Positions 1 through 6,307 of a stretch of DNA of 6,930 nucleotides are shown here, in pieces. The number at the start of each line of letters is the position of its first letter. The stretch's first letter is position 1. Source of the stretch: Gemmatimonadota bacterium (GTDB taxonomy: Bacteria > GCA-2686955); contig NYZA01000157.1 in NCBI GenBank assembly GCA_002686955.1, positions 1 through 6,930 of the forward strand. The letters run 5' to 3'. A program made the translations under genes and the position numbers. The notes beneath the pieces were generated by a model. The model worked only from the letters and a program-made list of their open reading frames with translations, made no database searches and was not told where the DNA came from.

Positions 1-15
1 GGAGTTCCTATCCGC
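1..15 (+). repeat. 15-base direct repeat, left copy
   Basis: GGAGTTCCTATCCGC begins at the very first base and recurs exactly at 6901-6915. Here it lies inside the oxidoreductase reading frame, encoding ADRNS at the end of the visible protein. The next base differs between copies (G here, A on the right). Confidence 0.8.
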
Positions 16-885
16 GACGACAAGCTCGAGTTCTTTGTCGAAGAACGCGCGGCGCTCCAGGTCCATCGGCATCGCTCCGACAATCGAGAGTCGACCCTTC
101 TGCCTGCACAGCTCCGCTGCGAGCGCAATCGGCTCCGAGCTGTTTGCCGACGCGGCGACGATCGCCAGGTCCGCACCATGGCCTTCAGTTGCCGTGTCCT
201 TCCAGGACTCCGGGATCGAATCGGGGGCCGCAACCCATTCCGCACCCTGGTCAAGAGCTTGTTTGGCGCGGGCCTTGTCCGTATCAATCCCGAGTACGCG
301 GCAACCGTTCGCGTGCAGAAGCTGCACCGCAAGTTGTCCGATCAAACCGAGCCCAACGACCACCGCAACATCGCCAAGCTGGGGTTTCGCGAGTCGAATA
401 CCCTGCATCGCAATCGCACCGACCGTGGCGTAGGCCGCCTTGTCGAGGCCGACCGAATCGGGGACAAGCGCAACCAGATTCTCGGGAACCACGTTGAGTT
501 CGGCGTGGTTTGCATAACCGGCACCGGCGCAAGCGACTCGGTCTCCCGGCGCGAAGCCACGAACCCCGGAGCCCACCTCCTCAACCACGCCGGCACTCGA
601 ATATCCGAGCGGCTGCGGTGCATCGAGACGCCCCATCACTGCGCGGTACGTCTGTGCCGGGCCTTCCTGACGAAGCTTGCGCGTCACCTGCTTGACGAGG
701 TCCGGGCGACTCTGCGCCTTGCCCAACAAGGATTTGCGCGCGAACTCCATCGCCATCTTCTCTGTGCCAGGCGACATCACCGAGAAGTGTGTGCGGATGA
801 GAACCTGGCCGGGACCGGGGCTGGGCGCCGGAACCTCCACGAGTTCGAGTTTGCCACTACGAGGACTTTGAACCACTTGCTTCAC
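1..885 (-). CDS. Zinc-type alcohol dehydrogenase-like protein, N-terminal part of a probable bi-domain oxidoreductase (partial, runs off left edge)
   Basis: The visible 295 residues are an MDR-superfamily (GroES-like plus Rossmann) NAD(P)-dependent oxidoreductase. An N-terminal GroES-like domain covers about residues 1-150, with PLGYSSAGVVEEVG at 92-105 and GDRVACAGAGYANHAE at 114-129. The Rossmann glycine motif GLGLIG is at 178-183 and an acidic residue (D201) follows strand 2, favouring NAD(H). The usual catalytic-zinc cysteine region reads SPGTE at 38-42, so the canonical zinc site is absent. This, with the KSLLGKAQSRPDLV segment at 51-64, is typical of the family in which the MDR half is fused to a Gfo/Idh/MocA half found in polysaccharide loci; the second half would lie outside the window. 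The GTG start is preceded by AGGAA with a 5-base gap, 31 bases after the asparagine synthase stop, so the gene is probably in the same operon. The last residues (VVADRNS) fall in the terminal 15-base repeat. Substrate unknown; family call firm, fusion inferred. Confidence 0.85.
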   Translation of the reverse strand, partial: MKQVVQSPRSGKLELVEVPAPSPGPGQVLIRTHFSVMSPGTEKMAMEFARKSLLGKAQSRPDLVKQVTRKLRQEGPAQTYRAVMGRLDAPQPLGYSSAGVVEEVGSGVRGFAPGDRVACAGAGYANHAELNVVPENLVALVPDSVGLDKAAYATVGAIAMQGIRLAKPQLGDVAVVVGLGLIGQLAVQLLHANGCRVLGIDTDKARAKQALDQGAEWVAAPDSIPESWKDTATEGHGADLAIVAASANSSEPIALAAELCRQKGRLSIVGAMPMDLERRAFFDKELELVVADRNS

Positions 886-916
886 GAGAGTTCCTGTGCT
901 GACTCGTCTGCGCGCA

Positions 917-2833
917 TCAGTTGAGTGATGGCGTCGGTTTATCAATGAACATCCGGCACCACAGCTCAATACACATCATCGAGAAAATCGTATAACTCGC
1001 GTCATGACGCTGCTGTCGATCACCGTCCACGAGATCACGAACGCCCGCCGGACTAAATAGGCCTCGCCGCTCGATCGCCCCATCTGAAAGAACGTCGTCT
1101 ACCAGCGGTGCAAGTTCGTTGCGCAGCCAGTTGCGCAGCGGCGCACCGAACCCTGTCTTACCGCGATACAGGACCTCGCGTGGCAAGTAGGGCTCCATGG
1201 CGCGGCGCAGCACCCACTTGCCGACACTCCCTCGTTGCTTGTAGTTGAGCGGCATGCGCGCAACCAGCGAGATCAGTTCGGGATCGAGCAGTGGCACCCG
1301 CACCTCTACACCATGCGCCATCGAAACCTTGTCGACGTAGTTCAGGTTGTGGTCGGCAAGGAAGTACTTGGCCTCGAGATACAGCATCCGGTTGAGCTTT
1401 GGAATGTCGCCTGACAGCTCGTCGAGTGATCGCAGCACTGGACTGCGCGGTCCACTCTCGAACTCCTCGCGCAGCGAGGGGTGGAAGACTGACGACAGCT
1501 GATCCGCCCCGATCCACTGAAAGTACGAAGCGATGCGCTCATCCCCATCGAGGTCCGCATACCGAAAGGCCTTCGAGAGACGTCGCTGCAGCTCGTTCGA
1601 CGGTGGCACCTGCTTGGCCGCCCAGCTGAGATGGCCGCGCGCTGACTCTGGTAGCCAACCCCACAGTGGCTCGATCATCAGGGCCCTGTGTCGCCGGTAG
1701 CCGGTGAAAATATCATCCCCACCTGCCCCAGAGAGCAGCACCTTGATGCCGTTTTCGCGCGCAAGCCGACTGATGAAGAGAGCGTTGATCGGCGCCGGGT
1801 CGGCCTGTGGCTCGTCCAGGTGGAACACCATGTTCTGCAGCTCGTCGACCATTTCGGGGCCAACGTAGATGGTATGCAGATCGACGCCGAGGTACTCGGC
1901 CACACGCTGCGCGTACGGCAAATCCTCGGCCATCCCTTCGACCTCTGCGCGTGGATCTTCAAAGCCGATCGTGAAACACTGAAGCCGCTCCGTCCCCATG
2001 GCTCGCTGTGCAAGCGCGACCACGCTGCTTGAATCCAGTCCACCCGACAAGAACGCGCCAACCGGCACGTCTGAGACGAGCTGACGCTCGACCGCCCGCG
2101 TGAGGTACTTGCGCACCTGGACAATCGCGTCCCCCTTCGGCCAATCGACGAACTCCTCACCGAAGGGAAGATCATAGAACCGCCAGCGCCGCTCCACCTT
2201 GCTGCGTCGTACGCGCAATGCGTGGCCAGGCTCGAGTTTGCGAACGGCCTTGAGCATGGTGAGCGGAGAAGGTGTCCAGAGATACAAAAGGTGATGACGG
2301 ACGCACTCTCGATCGATCTCACGTGGAATTGATTGTTCTTGCAGTAGCGCCTTCATCTCGCTTGCAAAGACGAACCCACCCGGTGTCTCCGCGTAATACA
2401 GCGGCTTGACTCCTAGACCATCGCGAACGACCAGCATCGAGTCGTCACGAGAATCGTAGATGGCAAAGGCATAGATCCCGTTCAGCCGCTCCATCATCTT
2501 TTCGCCATCGCGCAGGTACAGGTTCAGCAACACCTCGGTGTCGCAGTCGCTCTGAAAGCGGTAGCCGTCGGCGACCAACTCGGCGCGCAACTCGAGGTAG
2601 TTGTAGATCTCACCGTTGTAGACGATCGTCGCGGTACCAGTGACATCGGCCATCGGCTGATGGCCGCGCGGCGACAAGTCGATGATCGACAACCGCCGAT
2701 GCGCGAGGCCGACACCTGAGGCAACGTCGAAGAACGTGCCTGAATCGTCGGGACCTCGGTGCTCCATTGCATCGTTCATGCGACGCAGCAGACTTTCGTC
2801 AAAGCGCCCTGCGAAGCCTCCTATTCCGCACAT
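917..2833 (-). CDS. asnB: Asparagine synthase (glutamine-hydrolysing) family amidotransferase
   Basis: Two-domain class II amidotransferase, 638 residues. The N-terminal glutaminase has the nucleophile Cys2 (MCGIGG), HRGPD at 25-29, the AHRRLSIIDL segment at 44-53, YNGEIYNY at 72-79 and CDTE at 97-100, so ammonia release from glutamine should be intact. The C-terminal synthetase has the ATP PP-loop SGGLDSS at 263-269, HLDEPQADPAPI at 338-349, SGAGGDDIFTGYRRH at 368-382, VDKVSMAHGVEVRVPLLDPE further on and the late RGKTGFGAPL motif. The loop reads GGDD where many family members have GGDE, a conservative change. Enzymes of this type make asparagine from aspartate, but in surface-polysaccharide loci relatives amidate sugar acids or other acids; the neighbours favour such a role, which is inference. 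The ATG has GGAGG 7 bases upstream, inside the end of the DUF362 gene, and the two genes overlap by 13 bases, suggesting translational coupling. The symbol reflects the family, not proven asparagine synthesis. Confidence 0.93.
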   Translation of the reverse strand: MCGIGGFAGRFDESLLRRMNDAMEHRGPDDSGTFFDVASGVGLAHRRLSIIDLSPRGHQPMADVTGTATIVYNGEIYNYLELRAELVADGYRFQSDCDTEVLLNLYLRDGEKMMERLNGIYAFAIYDSRDDSMLVVRDGLGVKPLYYAETPGGFVFASEMKALLQEQSIPREIDRECVRHHLLYLWTPSPLTMLKAVRKLEPGHALRVRRSKVERRWRFYDLPFGEEFVDWPKGDAIVQVRKYLTRAVERQLVSDVPVGAFLSGGLDSSSVVALAQRAMGTERLQCFTIGFEDPRAEVEGMAEDLPYAQRVAEYLGVDLHTIYVGPEMVDELQNMVFHLDEPQADPAPINALFISRLARENGIKVLLSGAGGDDIFTGYRRHRALMIEPLWGWLPESARGHLSWAAKQVPPSNELQRRLSKAFRYADLDGDERIASYFQWIGADQLSSVFHPSLREEFESGPRSPVLRSLDELSGDIPKLNRMLYLEAKYFLADHNLNYVDKVSMAHGVEVRVPLLDPELISLVARMPLNYKQRGSVGKWVLRRAMEPYLPREVLYRGKTGFGAPLRNWLRNELAPLVDDVLSDGAIERRGLFSPAGVRDLVDGDRQQRHDASYTIFSMMCIELWCRMFIDKPTPSLN

Positions 2834-4407
2834 GTCGCCGCCTCCGCCGTCCGAACGCGGGAGCCTTGAGGTGCGCGTTCGAACTCCACCTGACCACGCC
2901 AGCCGGGGTGTGCGATGAAGGGCTCATCCGCCCGCAGGCTCTCCAGAACGAGGCTCTCGGACGACCAGTCCGATGCCCCTTCCGAGCCCGGCCTCATCTC
3001 GTCACACACTTCCACCACCTCGACGTCTCCGCGCTCCCGCACCGATGTGACGCGCAGCCCCGAGTCGCGCATCGCACCGTCGAGCTTTGGAAGCTGCGCC
3101 GCGTCGAAGCCCATCAACTCGACCGCTGCGAGGTCCACAGCCAGCGGGTCCGTCGAGGCAAGCACCGCGCCGAGCGGACGATCCGTAGGCGCGAGAGGGC
3201 CCTCCCCTTCTCCCGCGACGACACCATCGATCACCGTCAGTACAGTTCGCACGGGTTCCGCCGCGTCAAAGTGCTCGCCTGCAGCATCGCTGTAGTAGAG
3301 GATTCGGTTGAGATCGAGGCACATGCGCCAGGTCGTCTGATTCCCATGCCAGTTGCCGCTTCGAATGAAGTCGGAACCGCGCGCCGCATCTTCGGCGCGG
3401 CGAACGGCGCGAACCACTCGCGTTCCGATCCCCTTCGCGAGGAACTTCCGGGCAATCTCGGTCGCACGGCTTCGCAGCCGATCGGCGGGACTGCGACCCG
3501 GGAATTCGTCACCGCCCTCGTCAGCCCCGCCCACACAGTGATGCGGCAGGAGGTTCTTGTCCCCGTTGATACCAACGAGATTTTTGAGTGCGAGCGTCAC
3601 ACCCGTCTTCTTGTGCGTCTTGAGCTTCGGCAAGTTCACGACCAGATCGCAAGAAAGCACTGACTCACTCAACAGGTACTCATGCTTGCCGCCCGTGTGG
3701 TGGTCGGTCGTCGGCCCAACGTCGTAGTCGGCTCCACGGAAACGCTTCGGATCGAGACCCGAAGCGGCGAAAGCGCTGTGTGCACCGAGGTCGACAAGCC
3801 GATAACCCGCCGGATCACCGGGAAGCTCGATTCGCTCAACGATCACACCGTCCTGATAGCGAACTCGCTCACGGCGGAGGTCGATGACTTCCAGTGTGCG
3901 ACCCAGACGCTCTGCGTAAAACTCGACGAGGGCATCGACGCCTGCGTGTTTTGCGACCAGGTCCCAGTCGCAATCGTGCTGCGGCGCTTCCGCCAATACC
4001 ACGCTGCCCTCTGCACCCACAGCAAGCCAGGCGTAGTCGGCTACGGCGCGCAGTACCGATCCGTGCGTTACCACCGAATCGAGCGTGCCCGCATCGCAGG
4101 GGTTCCAGTGGCGGATGAAGTTCGGCTTCAAGACGATGCGCGCGCCAGGCGACACGAGAGCACCGAGAGGATTCCACGCGGCCGTGCCAAAGCGCGCTTC
4201 ATCGAGCCCTGCGCCCACAAGCGCGCTGCGCACGGCGGCGTAGACATGGTTCGAGCCTGCTACCCCATCTCCCGCGTCGACGCCCCACAGCTCTTCCAGC
4301 TCGGGATAGCGCCTGTCCGGCGAGAATGGCGCCACCAGACCCTCGTAGTCCGGACGCGTGCGCGCCAACCCGACCCGAACTCGCCTTCTCGCAGCCGGCG
4401 CGCTCAC
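2821..4407 (-). CDS. DUF362 domain-containing protein
   Basis: 528-residue protein of the DUF362 family, whose biochemical role is not established. Family landmarks are LKPNF at 93-97, THGSVLRAV at 114-122, VVLAEAP at 136-142, and the long signature starting NLPKLKTHKKTGVT at 258-271, continuing LALKNLVGINGDKN to 285 and ending LPHH at 287-290. Then come GGDEFP at 298-303, GNWHGNQTTW at 351-360, DGVVAGEGEGPLAPT at 394-408 and STDPLAVDLAAVELMGFD at 418-435. Some DUF362 proteins carry a 4Fe-4S ferredoxin segment; here the seven cysteines are scattered and no CxxCxxC cluster is visible. No signal peptide or membrane segment is seen, so it is probably cytoplasmic. The GTG start overlaps the upstream ligase stop as GTGA and has AAGGAA 6 bases upstream; a nearby ATG (4414) is out of frame. 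The 3' end overlaps the amidotransferase start. A role in the same polysaccharide pathway is inferred from position only. Confidence 0.92.
   Translation of the reverse strand: MSAPAARRRVRVGLARTRPDYEGLVAPFSPDRRYPELEELWGVDAGDGVAGSNHVYAAVRSALVGAGLDEARFGTAAWNPLGALVSPGARIVLKPNFIRHWNPCDAGTLDSVVTHGSVLRAVADYAWLAVGAEGSVVLAEAPQHDCDWDLVAKHAGVDALVEFYAERLGRTLEVIDLRRERVRYQDGVIVERIELPGDPAGYRLVDLGAHSAFAASGLDPKRFRGADYDVGPTTDHHTGGKHEYLLSESVLSCDLVVNLPKLKTHKKTGVTLALKNLVGINGDKNLLPHHCVGGADEGGDEFPGRSPADRLRSRATEIARKFLAKGIGTRVVRAVRRAEDAARGSDFIRSGNWHGNQTTWRMCLDLNRILYYSDAAGEHFDAAEPVRTVLTVIDGVVAGEGEGPLAPTDRPLGAVLASTDPLAVDLAAVELMGFDAAQLPKLDGAMRDSGLRVTSVRERGDVEVVEVCDEMRPGSEGASDWSSESLVLESLRADEPFIAHPGWRGQVEFERAPQGSRVRTAEAATCAE
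2841..2845 (-). promoter_or_regulatory. Ribosome binding site of the amidotransferase gene inside the DUF362 gene
   Basis: GGAGG on the minus strand, 7 bases before the ATG at 2833, lies within the last codons of the DUF362 gene, whose TAG stop at 2823-2821 is passed after the new start. This fixes the amidotransferase start and suggests that ribosomes ending on DUF362 can restart at once. Confidence 0.75.
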
Positions 4408-5810
4408 GGGGCATTCCTTCCGACTTCGGACTTGACCGCGCGAAACTTGCCGTTCGGCTCCCGCGCAATCGCCCCAACGAGACGGATCCGAATACCGATC
4501 TCACCGCCAAGACGGGATCGGATTTCCCGAATGACGCTGCGCTGGCTGCTTTCGTTGTAGTTGTCGCGCGGAACGATGAGGACCTCGACTTCAGAGGTGT
4601 CGCGCTGCAGGATCTGCGCCTCCGCCACCTCAAGCTGCTCCTTGAAGACATGGTCCATGCGGCCAACCAGACGGCCGTCGGGAGTCAACACATAGTCTTC
4701 GATTCTCCCGTCGACTTCTAGGAACGAATCACCAGCACGCCCGCAGGGACAGGGCTTCTTCGCGCGCGTTCCAACATCGCCGATGCGGTAGCGAAACATC
4801 GGCGTCGCGTCGTGAGAGAGCCCCGTGATCAGCAACGGGCCCGTCTCGTACTCCTCCGTTTCCTCGGCGACTTCGACCTCGACAATGCAGAACTCCATAT
4901 CGACGTGTAGCCGGCCCTCATCGCACTGCGTCATCGAGACGGCGAATTCGCTCACGCCGTAGCGATCGCGAATTGGCGCGCCGAAGGCCTTCTCGATGGT
5001 TTCGCGCTGGAAAGCGAGCAGCGATTCCGAAGATGTGAATACTCCAGCGAGCTTGCCCTTCGGCAGCGGTCGCCCCTCTTCGAGCAGCGCGCGCGCGACG
5101 AGATGAATTGACGAGGGATAGCCCTGTACATAACGAGCGGGCGCGGTGTGCACCGCGTCGACGTAGGCCCGGAGGTTCTTCGGGGTCATGTGATAAATCG
5201 AAAACAGGGTCTGCCCTGCGTAATAGTTCGTGCGCCAGAACGGCGGCGTTTCCTGTTCGAACGGAACGATCATCTGCCCGGCGAATGAGAGATACGGGTC
5301 GTCTACCCCCGCACCCACCTGCTGGCGCATGCGCCAAACCGTGGCGTATTCCTCCGCTAGCGTCTCCGGCGAGTGCCACAGCGGAAGGGCCGTACCGGTT
5401 GTACCACTCGTCTGCGCAGCGTAGAGCCGCGGGCGCAGCGCTTTGCGTGACATGAACGCGTAGGGCTGATCGCGGTAGGCACGCTTCTCGAGCGGCGGAA
5501 TTTCACTCAACGTCTCCGCCATTGCCTGGACTGGATCCTTCTTTTGCGAAGGCCTTGCAAGGTCCCGGTAATAGGCCACGTTGTCGCGAGCAGCGAGCAA
5601 CATCGAATCGAGGCGCGACCGCTGGAGTTCATGAAGTTCGTCCACCGATCGGTTCGGGTGCGCGAGCCAGTCCCCAAGGGTGCGATGAAAGTGGGCACTG
5701 AACCGCGAGCGGTAACGCATCCAGCCACCCAGCGTACAAGCCAGATTCTGGAATGACGTGGGGAGCCGGGGGTACAACTCCTGATTCAGCGTGTTGTAAA
5801 AGCGGTTCAA
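4404..5810 (-). CDS. CapK/PaaK-like AMP-forming ligase (phenylacetate-CoA ligase family)
   Basis: 468-residue adenylate-forming enzyme that would activate a carboxylate with ATP. The phosphate-binding loop TSGTTGT is at 134-140, followed by YVQGYPSSI at 227-235, YGVSE at 284-288, MFRYRIGD at 338-345, CPCGR at 354-358 and DGRIEDY at 367-373. The C-terminal NGKFRAVKSE at 453-462 carries the A10-type lysine K455. The N-terminus LPTSFQNLACTLGGW at 16-30 resembles the CapK subfamily ('capsular polysaccharide biosynthesis') more than true phenylacetate-CoA ligases. The frame is open upstream to a TGA with no ATG or GTG, and the CapK-like N-terminus would be lost from the next ATG (residue 31), so I take the TTG at 5810, with GGAG 9 bases upstream. 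It is the first gene of the leftward operon. No acyl carrier protein or CoA-related partner is visible, so the acceptor of the activated acid (thiol, amine or sugar) is open. Confidence 0.9.
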   Translation of the reverse strand: MNRFYNTLNQELYPRLPTSFQNLACTLGGWMRYRSRFSAHFHRTLGDWLAHPNRSVDELHELQRSRLDSMLLAARDNVAYYRDLARPSQKKDPVQAMAETLSEIPPLEKRAYRDQPYAFMSRKALRPRLYAAQTSGTTGTALPLWHSPETLAEEYATVWRMRQQVGAGVDDPYLSFAGQMIVPFEQETPPFWRTNYYAGQTLFSIYHMTPKNLRAYVDAVHTAPARYVQGYPSSIHLVARALLEEGRPLPKGKLAGVFTSSESLLAFQRETIEKAFGAPIRDRYGVSEFAVSMTQCDEGRLHVDMEFCIVEVEVAEETEEYETGPLLITGLSHDATPMFRYRIGDVGTRAKKPCPCGRAGDSFLEVDGRIEDYVLTPDGRLVGRMDHVFKEQLEVAEAQILQRDTSEVEVLIVPRDNYNESSQRSVIREIRSRLGGEIGIRIRLVGAIAREPNGKFRAVKSEVGRNAP

Positions 5811-5984
5811 AGCGTCGCGCTCCGCGCGTCGGGCAGGGTCTGGAACCGGATCACAGGACCCGATCGTTCAGCCCCGTTGACCCCTCGCCCGGCCCTTCGA
5901 GAAGTTGCGACTCCAACCGCCGTTCGATGGACTCGGTACGGCGCCGTTGTTCGCAAGTCGAGCAAGATAACCCCTTTGAATTAC

Positions 5985-6004
5985 TTCCGATTCCGACCTT
6001 CGGA
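5985..6004. repeat. Tandem TTCCGA half-sites with a facing TCGGA (small hairpin)
   Basis: TTCCGA occurs twice back to back (5985-5996), and after CCT the reverse complement TCGGA follows (6000-6004), making a 5-base stem with a 3-base loop. It would lie in the leader of the leftward operon or in its promoter region. Small enough to be chance. Confidence 0.25.
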
Positions 6005-6056
6005 TGCGCTTCGCGCCTGAGACTAGCCGCATTGACCGGAATACACCCGGGGGGAC

Positions 6057-6070
6057 GCAAATGGACTTCC
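6057..6070 (-). promoter_or_regulatory. Possible sigma-54-type -24/-12 element for the leftward operon
   Basis: On the minus strand GGAAGTCCATTTGC gives GG, exactly 10 bases, then GC, with TT before the GC as in the TTGC half of the -24/-12 consensus. The bases after GG are AAG rather than CAC, so it is only a partial match. It would leave about 235 bases of 5' leader before the ligase gene. No activator gene is in view. Confidence 0.18.
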
Positions 6071-6140
6071 TCTGCTACAAATCGGCAGACCGCGGGCACG
6101 CCTAGAGGGCTCTGTTGACTCCATTGAGGCCTTCCAGCGG

Positions 6141-6149
6141 TGGTACAGT
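6141..6149 (+). promoter_or_regulatory. Possible extended -10 promoter for the DUF4956 gene
   Basis: TGGTACAGT reads as an extended -10 (TGN then TACAGT, four of six matches to TATAAT). A good TTGACT lies at 6115-6120, but its 23-base gap is too long for a standard sigma-70 pair, so the element would have to work by the extended -10. The leader to the TTG start would be about 150 bases. Confidence 0.18.
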
Positions 6150-6184
6150 CCGACCCCGCAGCGCCCTCCAGGTTCCGGGACCCA

Positions 6185-6207
6185 CACGCTCAGCGTGACA
6201 CTCAGTG
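6185..6207. promoter_or_regulatory. Two adjacent odd-centred palindromes, operator-like
   Basis: CACGCT-C-AGCGTG (6185-6197) and CACT-C-AGTG (6199-6207) are perfect palindromes around a central C, with centres 12 bases apart, roughly one helical turn. They lie upstream of the DUF4956 gene and just downstream of the possible -10. This arrangement would suit a dimeric regulator binding twice on one face. No run of T follows, so they do not look like a terminator. Confidence 0.3.
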
Positions 6208-6215
6208 AATGGCCG

Positions 6216-6230
6216 CCGGCACATCCGGCA
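6216..6230 (+). repeat. Direct repeat CCGGCA, 9-base period
   Basis: CCGGCA at 6216-6221 and again at 6225-6230, separated by CAT, immediately after the paired palindromes and before the mini-ORF. Short and GC-rich; possibly part of the same control region, possibly chance. Confidence 0.15.
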
Positions 6231-6250
6231 GTAGCGAGGTCTCACACACC

Positions 6251-6304
6251 ATGAACCAAGTCGCCAAGCCGCATCTGAACCCCGCCTCTGCGGTGAGTCG
6301 CTAG
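6251..6304 (+). other. 17-codon mini-ORF in frame with the DUF4956 gene, ended by TAG
   Basis: ATG at 6251 opens MNQVAKPHLNPASAVSR followed by TAG at 6302-6304. The TTG start of the DUF4956 gene comes one codon after the stop, in the same frame. No good Shine-Dalgarno precedes the ATG. It may be a translated leader, the remains of a longer N-terminus cut by a nonsense change or sequencing error, or chance. Only the frame relation is seen directly. Confidence 0.25.
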
Positions 6305-6307
6305 CCC

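Larger units (their letters stand above)
5811..6307. other. Divergent intergenic region between the leftward operon and the DUF4956 gene
   Basis: Almost 500 bases with no convincing gene. The open frames crossing it on either strand give arginine-, serine- and proline-rich translations without any recognisable family, and they run into the real genes on either side. It must hold the start signals for both directions. Visible are a hairpin with a tandem half-site near 5985-6004, a possible sigma-54-like element near 6057-6070 (minus strand), an extended -10-like motif near 6141-6149 (plus strand), paired palindromes at 6185-6207 and a CCGGCA repeat at 6216-6230. No intrinsic terminator is evident. 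Confidence 0.7.

Noticed and set aside
1-13. Similarity of GGAGTTCCTATCC to one arm of the yeast FRT site (11 of 13 bases)
   Set aside because: No inverted partner arm or spacer follows either copy, and there is no recombinase gene; most likely coincidence.
178-924. 248-codon plus-strand open frame opposite the oxidoreductase
   Set aside because: Antisense shadow; the minus strand gives a complete Rossmann and GroES-like pattern.
2767-3663. 298-codon plus-strand open frame opposite the DUF362 and amidotransferase genes
   Set aside because: Translation is Arg/His-rich with no recognisable family; it lies opposite two genes with clear family motifs and is expected from high-GC codon use.
3682-4560. 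292-codon plus-strand open frame opposite the DUF362 gene
   Set aside because: Antisense shadow of a strongly supported gene, with no motif or ribosome site.
5753-6118. 121-codon plus-strand open frame in the divergent intergenic region
   Set aside because: Overlaps the start of the ligase gene on the other strand, low-complexity basic composition, no family and no ribosome site.
6115-6149. Standard sigma-70 promoter pairing TTGACT with TACAGT
   Set aside because: The 23-base spacing is too long; only the extended -10 reading was kept, at low confidence.
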